Source: Yponomeuta sedellus (taxonomy: Eukaryota > Arthropoda > Insecta > Lepidoptera > Yponomeutidae). Taken from it: 64,000 nucleotides of DNA. Shown in pieces: positions 1 to 10,039 of the stretch; positions within the stretch are counted from its first letter, which is position 1; each line of letters starts with the position of its first letter. The position numbers and the translations under genes are program-made. The DNA is taken from positions 5,778,785-5,842,784 of the forward strand of contig OW203730.1 of the NCBI GenBank assembly GCA_934045075.1, in the 5' to 3' direction. The notes beneath the pieces were generated by a model. The model was not told where the DNA came from. It made no database searches and was given only the letters and a program-made list of their open reading frames with translations.

Positions 1-262
1 CTGCTGTGTGGTGTCGGCCTAGAGAATACTCAAATTCTTCCCGCGGGTGTCGTAAAAGGCGACTAAGAGACACAAACCAGGGGGTGGGCAGCAGCGCCCC
101 CTGCAGTACAATTCCACCAAACTGCGATCCCCAACCCGCATGCCCAGCGTGGGGATTATGGGCATTGTCCCCCAATGATGGCACAACGTTGCGCTAATGC
201 ACTCCTTAGGGGAGGGCTACGTCCAGCAGTGGACTAATATAGCCTGAAGAAGAAGAAGAAGA
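1..262 (+). mobile_element. SINE-like repeat family C
   Basis: GTGTCGGCCTAGAGAATA...CGGGTGTCGTAAAAGGCGAC...CCCAGCGTGGGGATTATGGG...GTCCAGCAGTGGACTAATAT, AAGAAG tail. Shared by 4620-4878, 37125-37376 (antisense), 55402-55662, and by 3' pieces at 36566-36600 and 39382-39495. A lepidopteran-type short interspersed repeat; the source was not identified. Confidence 0.75.
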
Positions 263-820
263 TGTTTAAATTTACAACATAACTTTTATTAGCGACTTTA
301 GATCAAATAATAATAGACACATTCACAATGGCTCCTCTGCAGCAAATGGAATCCGACAGAATTCCGATATCCCGTAACGTTCTGTTAATCAGAACTATAT
401 TCTATCTAAAAAAGAGAGAGAGTAGTTGGCGATTTCCAGTCCTGATGGACGAAACAGATGGATGGTCTCAGAAAATGTGTTGAAATTACTATTATACTAA
501 CCCGCAATTAGCTATAGAAAATTCGGCTGTGGGCACCATACTATCGAATAATTTTAAGTCACAAGTTAATTTTGACGGAATTAGTTAAAAAGGCTTATCA
601 GGATCTTGGCGGGTGGCAAACACTGCCGATTCTGCCAGCGTGAGTTTATATAATTGATTATTAAATCTGCTAAATCACGCTAAATTAACAGCAATATCCG
701 TGTGTTTGTAACTTTATTTAGGCCTGCCTGATGGGAAGGAAAAGCTGTGGTAGTGATGTGCTGACCATAAACTGTGGTAGTGATGTGCGTTCCCAAACCT
801 TTCTATATCGATATTGGCAG

Positions 821-943
821 GATTGGCCGTCGCGGCGGCATCCCGGAGGGTGACCGTGTCGACCCAGACTCATTAGAACGCGCGTTGCGACTCCTACACC
901 TGCACTTGCTAGACCGCGTTTACGCCTACCACACGCGACCAAG
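821..943 (+). CDS. NPF: NPF exon carrying most of the mature peptide
   Basis: The acceptor is ATATTGGCAG at 811-820 and the donor is AAG|GTACGA. One base (821) completes a codon from an upstream exon. The frame runs from GRRGGIPEGDRVDPDSLE through the helix to TRPR, whose last Arg codon is completed in the next exon. An Arg-Arg pair near the start could be a processing site. The exact 5' limit is uncertain because an in-frame ATG at 783 exists, but the segment after it is not signal-peptide-like. Confidence 0.75.
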
Positions 944-3900
944 GTACGAATAGGGCTCTTTCACGTTAGGTGACAGTAATGGTGCGAAAACTGTGCGAAA
1001 GTAGTGAACGTTTACGTGCCTTAACATATGTTTTTGGAGCCATAAAAAGTGTTTCTAGGACACAAGCTCTCTTTTCAAATGAGTAAGCAAATGTTCATAT
1101 TAAAAAAATGTATATGATATTTATATACTTAACATTGAAGAAAACAAAAAAAAGTAATGATATTCTTTTTAATGCACTAACCCGTGCTAAGGACAATTTT
1201 AAAAACCTATTTAGAGGCTAAAAATTCCACCCATGCCGGGACTCGAACCCGTGACCTCTGGCTAACCGTGCCAGTAAGTAATTTAATTTTTAAAACTGAA
1301 AAGAAATTATATACGTGCATGATGTCGTATTTGGTTTAAAAATAGAGGTTTTTGAGAAAATATGGAAAATCTGAAGACTAAGAAATGAAGATCCGCGTGC
1401 ATTACACATATGTCGAGCTGATGGTTTAGGAGTTGATTGTTAACCAACTTTGGTCAATGATGTTGGTTCGCACAGTTTTTGCATAGTTGTTATCACCTTA
1501 CCTGAAATTGCCCTAAAGTATCGATATCGATGTTACCCGTGATTTGATGCTCCGTACATCACTACCACTCTTATTGATAGAGAGATGTCGTATGTTTATT
1601 AATGACTGCATGACTTTAAATGTTACTGTGTGGACCCTTTGGTTTCTTGTCGTGTTCTGTATTTCAGAACAATACGCTTGTTCTAATGCTTTTAGTTAGA
1701 AATTATTCCACTTTGATGTTTCGGTGATTAGATTTCGAGTAGGTATACCGAAAAGTGTAACAATGATGTATATAAATAGGTCGTTCAATAAATTGTTCCG
1801 GCCTGGGAGTGTTTTAGATTAGTTTTACGACTTTGATGTATTTGAACAGGCATTAACGTACATTAAGGGCTTAGATTACGTAGCTACATAATTATTGAGT
1901 ATGATACGAGTATCAGCACACATATTTTGTGGCTTCGCAATGGGCGGAGTGTTTTGTAACTAAATGCTCATTGTTTGAAGTTAGGTTAAACTCTGAAAAA
2001 CGTGATAAAACATCATAGAGACAAAGATAGGAGGAACAGGGTATGGCATGCAATAGCCGCTATATATATTTTTTAAATATTATATGTAACTTTGTTCGCA
2101 GGTTCGGCAAGCGTTCCGATGCCTTCTCAAACTGGGCCAAAGATGTGGAAGTAAGTATTATTTAGTGTTCCGTATGTCGCCTATTGTTGTTTAAATCGAC
2201 GCGCTAAGAACAATCCGATCCAGTCCAATCAGTCAGCACCTCAATGCTGAAGATTGTGGGCGCATAACGCAAACATCCTTCATACCGTGGATGGGCTAGG
2301 ACGTTTGCTATGTGGGCCGCTTAGTGGAATAGTAGTTTTGATTCCTTGGGTATCTAGTTACTCAATTTAACGGGGTGGTAGGAGGTTAAGAAGACCTTGT
2401 AACCCGGAATACTCGTAGTGTTATGTTCATTGTTAGATCTTCTTTCCTCTTTTATCTTTCTTTCATTCATAAATCGCTCATGCGGAATACGCTCATGATT
2501 AAATTTTCCACAAATTTTACAGGGTTAAATACATGTTTTTCTTTACTTTTTTAAGTATCTGAACATCAAACAAGACACTGATTTATTTTGTATGTAGACA
2601 TTATTGTTTTCTATTTGCAAGTAATGTAGCAATTAAGCAGTAATTAATTTTTGTTTGTGCTCAAATTGCCCTTTTTCCGCTGTTTGTAAAATATTCTAAT
2701 TCAAGACTGGCTTAAAGACATTTCTCAAGAAATACGTCCGCCTTTGCTTATCATGTAAGTGGTCCTATTTTTTTAATGCTATATTTTGTATTTGTGTGGG
2801 TGGGTGGAGAACCCTATTAAATTTTTGACGGTAGCCACTTTGAAAATCGCTGATTTACAAAATAATATCTCGCTGAATAGATCATTTTAAAAGTCAATAA
2901 AAGATCTGCAAAACGTCATATCCGCATTCAAAACTTTATGCGGGGATTTTCCCACAGAGGTTTTATTGCTTTGTCGGAGACCCTGGCTTACTTATTGAAC
3001 AATATTATGGGATTCAGGCTATTTTAGCAGGAGGTAGTTATTTTCAATGCGGGGAGGTGGATTTTTATATCATAAATATATAAACTTTGGAGACATATAA
3101 GTTGCTGCAGCCACGTACCTACTGATTAATTTTGAAGTATTTATTTACTATTTCATTTTTTAGTTTTTTATATTTTAAAGAAATATACATATTTTTTATG
3201 TTTTGGTATGTGGCCTATGCGATTTACTTACGAATTAGTTACATGTCCATTTGTAGCGCACAGATCAAAGCCGAAACTATTGGTTGTGTTGTAATTTGTA
3301 ATAACTGTTGGTGTGTCTATTATAAGAGTATTATCAATACATTAATAAATAAACTTTCCCCACAAGAGAAGGCCAAATGATTTCAGATCTACGAGTATAG
3401 CAATACGTAAAATTACTTTCTCAAAAACTTTGCTTAGGACCGGCATCCTATGCGAAGTTTTTGAGAAAGTTATTTTGCATCATATCGCAAGTTCGAGTGT
3501 ACGAAGGGTCGCAACGTAAATTCTTGTTTTTTTAAATTTCAAATCCTTTCCGAAAGAGATTTCGATAGTAATCTCGGCAGGTTAAGACAAGTTTCGGTAA
3601 ATGTAGTTCGATCCAGTGGGTCGTTCCGGCCTCCATTAGATGTTCAGCTATCGCGGACTTCTTTACCTGTCTATTTACGTCGTCTACGTTTAGATCAGGA
3701 ATTATGGTACGTTTTACCTAACAAACATCGTAATGTGTATAATTATATTCTAAACATATAATAATTGTACTATTTTTTTATTTATATACTTGCATGTAGT
3801 ATATTACATATTTTTTTTATTTATGGAACGTAATATCATATTAAATATATATTGAATTATATATGTCGTTAAAACTGCATTTTCAGACTCACCTGTTTCA

Positions 3901-5683
3901 TGTTTATTTTTTGTTTCTTTTTTTTTTCACGTCTCAGCAACTGTATTAAGTAAAACATTCGAGGAAAACTATTATTGGCTATATAGGAAAACTATTATAT
4001 ATATAAAACGATTGTATAATAATATTATAAGAAGATGTTGTTTTTAATTAAAATAAAAATAAGATAAAAAATAGACCCCTTTAACATATAACTATGTCAC
4101 TATATTATGAATACATGAATGAATTATAAATTTTAACATCATGAAAATAATCTCAAAAACTCAGATACCTCAAAATTTTGCTATCGATTTCAATATCACA
4201 ATGTAGTTTTATTAATATCAGGTTACTTCTAAACAATACCAAACTTCTAAGAATTGTTTGCTCTCAAGGAATCAAGGATCCGAACTTAGTTGTTCGTTTT
4301 GGAAATGTTCTAACCGTTACAACTCTACCGTGAAATTTCGAATCAAACTTAGGCAATCGCTTGGCCTAATTCGGCTGGTCTTGTCGAGAAGTGGATTACT
4401 ATAATTTTGATAATTTATTGTGTTCGGCCACTCGCTTTTGTTCGCACGAAGTTTTAATCGGCTTCTAGAGCTGTTTTAATAAAGTGCTTCAACTCAAAAA
4501 GTTTTTTTGGTGCAAAACAGTACAAAAACGCACTCGAAGAAGCGCACTCGAGTCGAAATCAACTTTTGGTCTGAATTTTAAAATTATAGCCTAATTAAAA
4601 TGGACGTAAGGATCCGATGGACGTGCTGTATGGTGTCGGCCTAGAGAATAGCACCAACCCAAATTCTTCCCGCGGGTGTCGTAAAAGGCGACTAAGGTAC
4701 ACAAACCGGGGGGTCGGGAGCAGCGCCCCCTGCAGTACAATTCCACCAAACTGCGATCCCCAACCCAGCGTGGGGATTATGCGCACTACCCCCCAATGAT
4801 GGCACATCATTGCGCTATGGCGCCCATTAGGGGATGGCTATGTCCAGCAGTGGACTAATATAGCCTGAAGAAGAAGGTTCAGATACCAGTGCGAAAGTGA
4901 AGGTGCAATTCCCAGTAGAGACAGCCATAGACAGAACGTGTCGTAAACTCACGCCTGTATCCCATAAGAGAAGGCAGAGACCAGAGTCTGTCACTTGCCA
5001 TGATCCCGACAGATCTCTTTCGCTTCATCAATATATTAATTAGTTGTTGCATGTACGCACAACGTTATCGTTATCAACCCTTGTATGTCCCCACTGCTGG
5101 GGCACGGGTCTCTTCCTGAATCGCAGGAAGATTAGGCCATACTCCACCACGGGGGCCAAGTCCGGGTTGGTGGAGGATTGTAAGACAGTGGCGGGCCTTA
5201 CAGTTAGAAGTTATCCAGCCGCCCATAAGGCCTCTGACATGGCTTAACGACTGCCATTATATGACAGCCGGCACCAACGGCTTAACGTGCCTTGCGAAGC
5301 ACGGAAGCGCTCGGAAAAATGCTACTAGTGGTGGTCACGGGACGGTCACCCATCCTGCACCTTACCGCGCCTATTGTTGCTTAACTCAAGTGATTGATTC
5401 CAATCACTCGATTCAGCTAGGCCACGAGCGCTGCGGTGTGCACGCACAACGGTTTCGGGTATTTTTTATCATGCGATCTTTGCTATTACATTCACTATTT
5501 GGTCGAAGTTTCATTCTATCTCTCTCTCTTTACTAGTACCTATTTCATAAAACTACAATAATAATATTTCTTGTTTATCATGCCATTTCAAAGACGACCT
5601 CTATTTGCTAATATTAACGGATGTGTACTTATTTTCAGAAGCCTGACATACCGTCTTGGTTCACCTACGGGCAGAGGAGATGA
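821..5683 (+). CDS. NPF: Neuropeptide F precursor gene (3 C-terminal exons; signal-peptide exon not found)
   Basis: Three exons, 821-943, 2102-2150 and 5639-5683 (stop TGA), each flanked by AG/GT, join in phase. The product reads through a mixed helical segment (ERALRLLHLHLLDRVYAYH), then TRPRF, GKR, a linker (SDAFSNWAKDVE) and a C-flank ending WFTYGQRR. RPRF followed by GKR is the amidation plus dibasic cleavage signature of long NPFs, which are secreted feeding/gut-brain peptides acting on an NPY-type G-protein-coupled receptor. The first intron splits the penultimate Arg codon (AG|G), an intron position conserved in the NPY/NPF family. This was chosen over other RFamides (sNPF, myosuppressin, sulfakinin) because of the single peptide, the long helix and the intron position. 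No signal-peptide exon was found in 1-820, so it is left of the window or very short. The introns hold SINE copies. The family assignment is inference from motifs and gene structure, with good confidence. Confidence 0.8.
944..2101 (+). other. NPF intron
   Basis: This is the intron inside the penultimate Arg codon. It is AT-rich and carries a partial antisense tRNA-SINE at 1166-1274. No other structure was seen. Confidence 0.6.
1166..1274 (-). mobile_element. SINE A, truncated antisense copy
   Basis: TTTTTAATGCACTAACCCGT ... CATGCCGGGACTCGAACCCG ... TAACCGTGCCAG. In the first NPF intron. Confidence 0.8.
2102..2150 (+). CDS. NPF: NPF exon with FGKR amidation/cleavage signal
   Basis: The acceptor is TTTGTTCGCAG ending at 2101 and the donor is GTAAGT at 2151. 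The first G finishes the Arg codon, followed by FGKR (amide donor Gly plus Lys-Arg) and the start of the C-terminal flanking peptide. The exon is 49 bp and exits in phase 0. Confidence 0.8.
3415..3470. repeat. Perfect hairpin, 16-bp stem
   Basis: ACTTTCTCAAAAACTT and AAGTTTTTGAGAAAGT, 24-nt loop. Confidence 0.9.
4620..4878 (+). mobile_element. Family C repeat copy
   Basis: Full copy with a (GAA)n tail, in the second NPF intron. Confidence 0.78.
4952..5060 (-). mobile_element. LINE 3'-end fragment (antisense)
   Basis: It contains the reverse complement of the GATCGTGGCAAGT..CCTGGTCTCTGCC...ACAGGCGTGAG 3' terminus, and ends with TTGCATGTACGCAC. It lies in the second NPF intron between two SINE-like repeats. 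Confidence 0.65.
5072..5431 (+). mobile_element. Dispersed repeat family B
   Basis: About 360 bp: CAACCCTTGTATGTCCCCAC ... CTTAACGTGCCTTGCGAAGC ... GATTGATTCCAATCACTCG ... GGCCACGAGCGC. A high-copy lepidopteran-type non-autonomous repeat without coding capacity; the class is uncertain (SINE-like or a LINE 3' part). Other copies: 26917-27276, 31541-31831, 40232-40588, 48327-48678, 54119-54442, 55966-56161, 56649-56890, 60782-60945 and 63952-64000. Confidence 0.75.
5639..5683 (+). CDS. NPF: NPF last coding exon
   Basis: The acceptor ATTTTCAG ends at 5638, and phase 0 matches the previous donor. It encodes KPDIPSWFTYGQRR and a TGA stop. A 3' untranslated region follows, with an ATTAAA candidate polyadenylation hexamer at 5862-5867. 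Confidence 0.75.
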   Translation, partial: KPDIPSWFTYGQRR

Positions 5684-6657
5684 GGGGTGTAAACTCCGCC
5701 GGATCCCTCATACAATTTGAATGTCCATGAATACTTGAATGTAATACACTAACGTGAAAGTTATCGTCATACATGAGTAACTGTACCAGACTTATTTAAT
5801 TGAGAGTAAAATAGAAGTACCTATATAAATATCCTTTTGAATACATATCTGGATGTTTCTAATTAAAAACATTAGTGACTAGAATGTAATGACTAAGTAG
5901 AAAGCTGTGTACTTAGGTACGTATTAATACTCTGTATCAGATCAGGCCCTAGAGTTTATTGCACATATAGTTTTTCAATAGAATTACCTGTATATGCACA
6001 ATAATAGCTATTATTTGTCTGAAATTAGTAGTCTACTAAGTAAAAGAAGTATAATGTCATAACAATGGTATGACCCCAGCAAATTATATAGACATGTCTC
6101 GCGAAGAAGATCGAATCGCGGGAAGCGTCGAATAAATTGCACGGGCTATCCCGTTGAAATGCGATTGATTACGAGGCTACTATTTCTGTCTATGACATAA
6201 CAATCACTGAACCATTATGACTCTATTGTACCACTATGCATTTTAGAGACCCCTCCCCTCCCCTCGCGCCCCTTTCGACCTTTTTCATGAACGTTATACT
6301 CTCGACTACTTTTGAAGTTATTTAATATTTACACCTATTCAAATAGGTCATCTTTCCTGCATCTGTTATGCTACTTTTCAAAAACATGTACATTATATAA
6401 GTGTTAACAAAATTGTCATGCCAATTTCGGTGCCAATATCATTGTAATGTTACGAATACAAGCATTTGAAAAACATTTTAATATTTCGTTTTACTCGCAA
6501 GCCCTACTTTTAATGGATGTAGAAAAATACGGAATATTTTATGTACTTAAATACGCAATTCTTAATTAAAATACACAAACTATAATTAGGGTCTTTTTCC
6601 CAATTACAGTTTGTGTTTTTATTACATGAGTTTTTCTCGGAGTCCATTGTCCAAGGT
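5684..6657 (+). other. NPF 3' flank
   Basis: AT-rich; probable 3' UTR to about 5890. Nothing else recognised. Confidence 0.5.
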
Positions 6658-6862
6658 GCCACTAGACATAACATAACATTTACATACAGGCACATACATT
6701 GCTTCCCCACACTAGGATACCCTGTGTAGCGGGAACCAGAAACAACGACATCACAAACATGTAAACATCCAAGACCCGCGTTTTTTTTGTCCCCAGCCGG
6801 GATTCCAACCCGGGATCTCTTGCATGGTAGACAGACGCGCTACCGCTACGCCACAGAGGTCG
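6658..6862 (-). mobile_element. tRNA-derived SINE family I (antisense) with TTATG tail
   Basis: On the minus strand: GACCTCTGTGGCGTAGCGGT (A box), GGGTTGGAATCCCGGCTGGG (B box), AAAAAAAACGCGGGTCTTGG, GGGTATCCTAGTGTGGGG, GCAATGTATGTGCCTGTATG, then a short AAATGTTATGTTATG tail. The tRNA-like head is degenerate, so this is not a gene. Confidence 0.8.
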
Positions 6863-7079
6863 TCAAGACGCTGCATAAATAATCTCATTAAATACGAAGA
6901 CTCAAAGTTTTTATCTTAGATTTTTTGTAATATCTAGGGTTTCAAAGCGTTCACAGCATAGCGCTGCGCATAGCAGTAAATCATTTTCCTACATATAAAA
7001 ATGTCGATTCCTTGTCTCATATAAAAATAAGTAAAGTGATATTTAAAAATTGTTAATTATGAACTATATATTATTCAAT

Positions 7080-7518
7080 GTTGCTGGAATCGCTAAGTTG
7101 CAGTAGGATTGGGCGAGCCACGCAAGTCTGATGACAGGTGGATTTCTCCTTCTTCGTTGTATCCTCATGGCTGAGGAACGTGACAATAGGGGCAGCTTCC
7201 ACCACCAACGCTCTCTGTGCATTCCGATTATGCGCCAGATGTATGGCTGCGTGGAGGGTCCCTCCCGAAGCTTCTGTTATGGTGTCTGTCCAACGCGTTG
7301 GTGCTCGTCCTTTGCTTCTTTTCCCGTTCGCACAACCGGTGATAGGTGGACAGGTGGGTACGAATCGCCGCTGATTGATGGGTTATCGCGAACATGGCCG
7401 ACCTAAGCTTGAGGTCGCGGGACGATCTCACGACCTTTCTACCGTTTTGGTAGGAAGTGGCCATGAATAGGGAGGAGTGGAGAGCCAAAGGAGAGAATTT
7501 TGCTAACCAGAGGGTCAC
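7080..7518 (-). pseudogene. Non-LTR retrotransposon reverse-transcriptase C-terminus (remnant)
   Basis: The minus-strand frame reads PTRWTDTITEASGGTLHAAI, then HLAHNRNAQRALVVEAAP. This is the R-W-x-D-x-I plus C-terminal R..W/RALVVEA pattern of lepidopteran LINE reverse transcriptases. The upstream part is broken into other frames, so this is a 5'-truncated dead copy. Confidence 0.75.
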
Positions 7519-9100
7519 TACAACGAATTTTTTTTAAAGTCAAGAAAGTGTACGTATAAATGTCAAATACTAACTGACATGTCTTAGAAATTGTGGATTT
7601 TATAAAAAAAAACCTGTATCGACTTACAACAGCAGGATCATGATAATTTTGTCCAGTCTGTTAGTTTACTTAGGAGTGTAAACGCAGCTTTTTCAGTTGA
7701 AAATTTTACTAAGGAGGTATCGTTATCTCTTCAAATTGCTCAAAAATAACAAGAAAAAGTGATATTGACTTACTAACTTTACTTAGGTAATACCCGCAGT
7801 TTCTCGTTCACAAATAGTCTGTTAAGAACAGTTAACAGTTCTCAGTTTTTGTATGCCAACTGACAGCCATTTACAGTAGATTAACAGATTGTTAGTCTAC
7901 CAAAAATCGGGGGTAAATCTTATTGGAAAGTACTGTGGAGGCCTATACTATAAGCCTACTAGCAGAGTGTGGATAATAGTAAAACGGTAGATGTTGCTCG
8001 GTTGATATATTTACAGCAAGTGTCACACATCATGACAAACAATGGTAAACTAGCGATATTCAAATCGGTATTATATATGGGGATAGGATTATAACCAGCC
8101 AATACGTGTGCATGTAAATAAGTCTCACTGATTCATCAGTTACAAAAGTTACTAGAGCGATATTTATTATTTTACCTTTATTATTCAAAAACTCGCCTTC
8201 GGCCGTCTCTCAGAGAGTTGTGGAAAGGGATTCGTTTCTTTAGGCGGTGACAGACCTGCGCATTCAAAACAAATCCAATATCGAGCATTCGCCGTTTCAA
8301 CGACGAACAACGAACAGAGCCAAGCATAGAGTCAAACATCGCTAAGAACATTTTCACGATCACTCTAGCGAACGCTTTAGTAAATGCTTCTCATACTTAC
8401 AATGTATTAATTTGTCAGACGGGTGGAAACATGAACAAATCGCTCGGCTCGGCTAAAATTTCAAAGCAAATTTACTGTCGTTTTGCTAGAATGCTAACTA
8501 GAATTTTCGCTAATACGTTTCCGTTTCTTTCGTTTTAGCTGTAATAAACATTTGCTACAAGCAAATTGATCAGGATTTAAATCATATAGCACTGACTAAA
8601 GTTTCAGAAAAAAAATCGCTAGAATCCTTATTACAAGTGAATGCTACAGGGTCTTTCTATGAATTTTACCTCAGTACTAAGACAATGCGCCAAAAAGCCT
8701 TAAGGTTATTCAAAGTGGCAGTAAGTTGGTCAAAGTGGCAGTGGTTGGGTTGGTCATATATACCAAAAATCTCGTAGCTGTGGCAAACGCAGCGTAGAAT
8801 ATTCACCAGTTCGTCGAACCGACTATCTGAAGCAGATTGCTGGCTGTATAAGGCTGGGCGTATGCTGAGACGCAGGCGACGCAGCACAGCGCAGCACAGT
8901 TCAGTACAGGGCAGGGCAGTTAAGGCAGACATAGGCCCCCACCGCATGCTGCGACGCAACTATTCGCTCCATTCCTTGGCAATTCTCACCCATAATAACT
9001 CTTTTAATGTCTTTTTTGAATAGTCTGGATGATTTGTATCATACAAACAAAGTTTACAGCTCAGAACACAAAAATAAGGAGAAGTGCCTTGTGGGCGGGG
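7519..9100. other. Intergenic, nothing recognised
   Basis: AT-rich except for a CAGCAC/CAGGGCAG-rich patch at 8870-8925. No splice-bounded coding segment was found. Confidence 0.5.
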
Positions 9101-9202
9101 CACTGTCGCCCAACGTTAGCCCATTTGGGCTAACCTCTGCGAAACTTTAAAATATGGCCGTCAATCGCTTCGCGCCAGCCGTCGTAGTAACATCTGAGAA
9201 AA

Positions 9203-9281
9203 ATGCCTAATTGCGCAGTGATTACCTGCAGAAATCGCTGTGATACATGCTATTCAAATACAGGGGAGTGTCTTTTCACCG
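9203..9281 (+). CDS. Possible THAP-type zinc-finger first exon (orphan)
   Basis: ATG at 9203 opens MPNCAVITCRNRCDTC, which has the THAP start pattern (Met-Pro-x-Cys-x-hydrophobic-x-x-Cys-x-Asn-Arg). It continues to GECLFT and a GTAAAC donor at 9282. THAP domains are DNA-binding C2CH fingers found in transcription factors and P-element transposases. A GC-richer stretch lies upstream (GGGCGGGGCACTGTCGCCC, then a GTTAGCCC/GGGCTAAC palindrome at 9116-9137). The rest of the domain (HxFP and the AVPTIF-type end) was not found downstream, so this is either a first exon with a distant partner or a fossil. Confidence 0.4.
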
Positions 9282-9941
9282 GTAAACCTATTTTACTCAT
9301 TATATTCGTCCTATAAACTACGAAAAATCATAATTATAATAATTACATGTGCAATGTGCATCCCATTACTAAGAACATAAATGGGAAGTATTTATTACAT
9401 TGTAGTTACTCCACTGCTGTTTCTATATAAGATTTTCGTGGAGGTTTGCTAACTAGGAAAAGCCAGCCCGCAGTGAACCGTCGCGCAAAACTGATCATTG
9501 TTCAATACGATGTTTCGAGGTACGGCCGCATGTATTTGCCGCGAAATGTCAAATTCACCAGTAGGTCAGCTGGAGACATAGTGACGGGGTAGTTCCTTTC
9601 TTTTCAGACTGATTGAGTATCGATATTATTGAGGCATTTATAATCGTTCGTCCAGACTTCCAAAATTACTAGAACCAATTATTGTAAGACTAGGTATCTA
9701 GTCTTATCGTCGACTATTGCCCGCGACTCCATCTGCATAGACTTCAGCTTGCGTTGCTAAGGAAGCTTTTATTTTAGGAGAAGGATTTTGCCTTATTAAA
9801 AACATACCTAGCTTCGATCATGTATTTCAAAGAGTTTCTAATAAAGATAAAGAAAAATACGAAAGAAAAATGGATCAAAATACAGAGGGTATAACTGATT
9901 TCCTCTCAAATACAGTACTATTTTCTCCATCTATTTTACAG

Positions 9942-10037
9942 AGAAATGTTTCCAGATGCTAAAGTGGGGGAAAAAATATTTCCGTGGGCAGTTCCTGCTT
10001 TGAAAATACCAGTAATAACGAGTTCTACAAAGGTTGA
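9942..10037 (+). other. Open stretch with acceptor-like start, unassigned
   Basis: TCTATTTTACAG is followed by an open frame reading EMFPDAKVGEKIFPWAVPA. It could be an exon of the THAP-like gene upstream, but no family is recognised and the open frame is short. Confidence 0.2.
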
Positions 10038-10039
10038 GG

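Larger units (their letters stand above)
2151..5638 (+). other. NPF second intron, repeat-rich
   Basis: This 3.5-kb intron is AT-rich without recognised structure up to about 4600, apart from a perfect hairpin at 3415-3470. It then holds three adjacent repeats: 4620-4878, 4952-5060 and 5072-5431. Confidence 0.6.
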
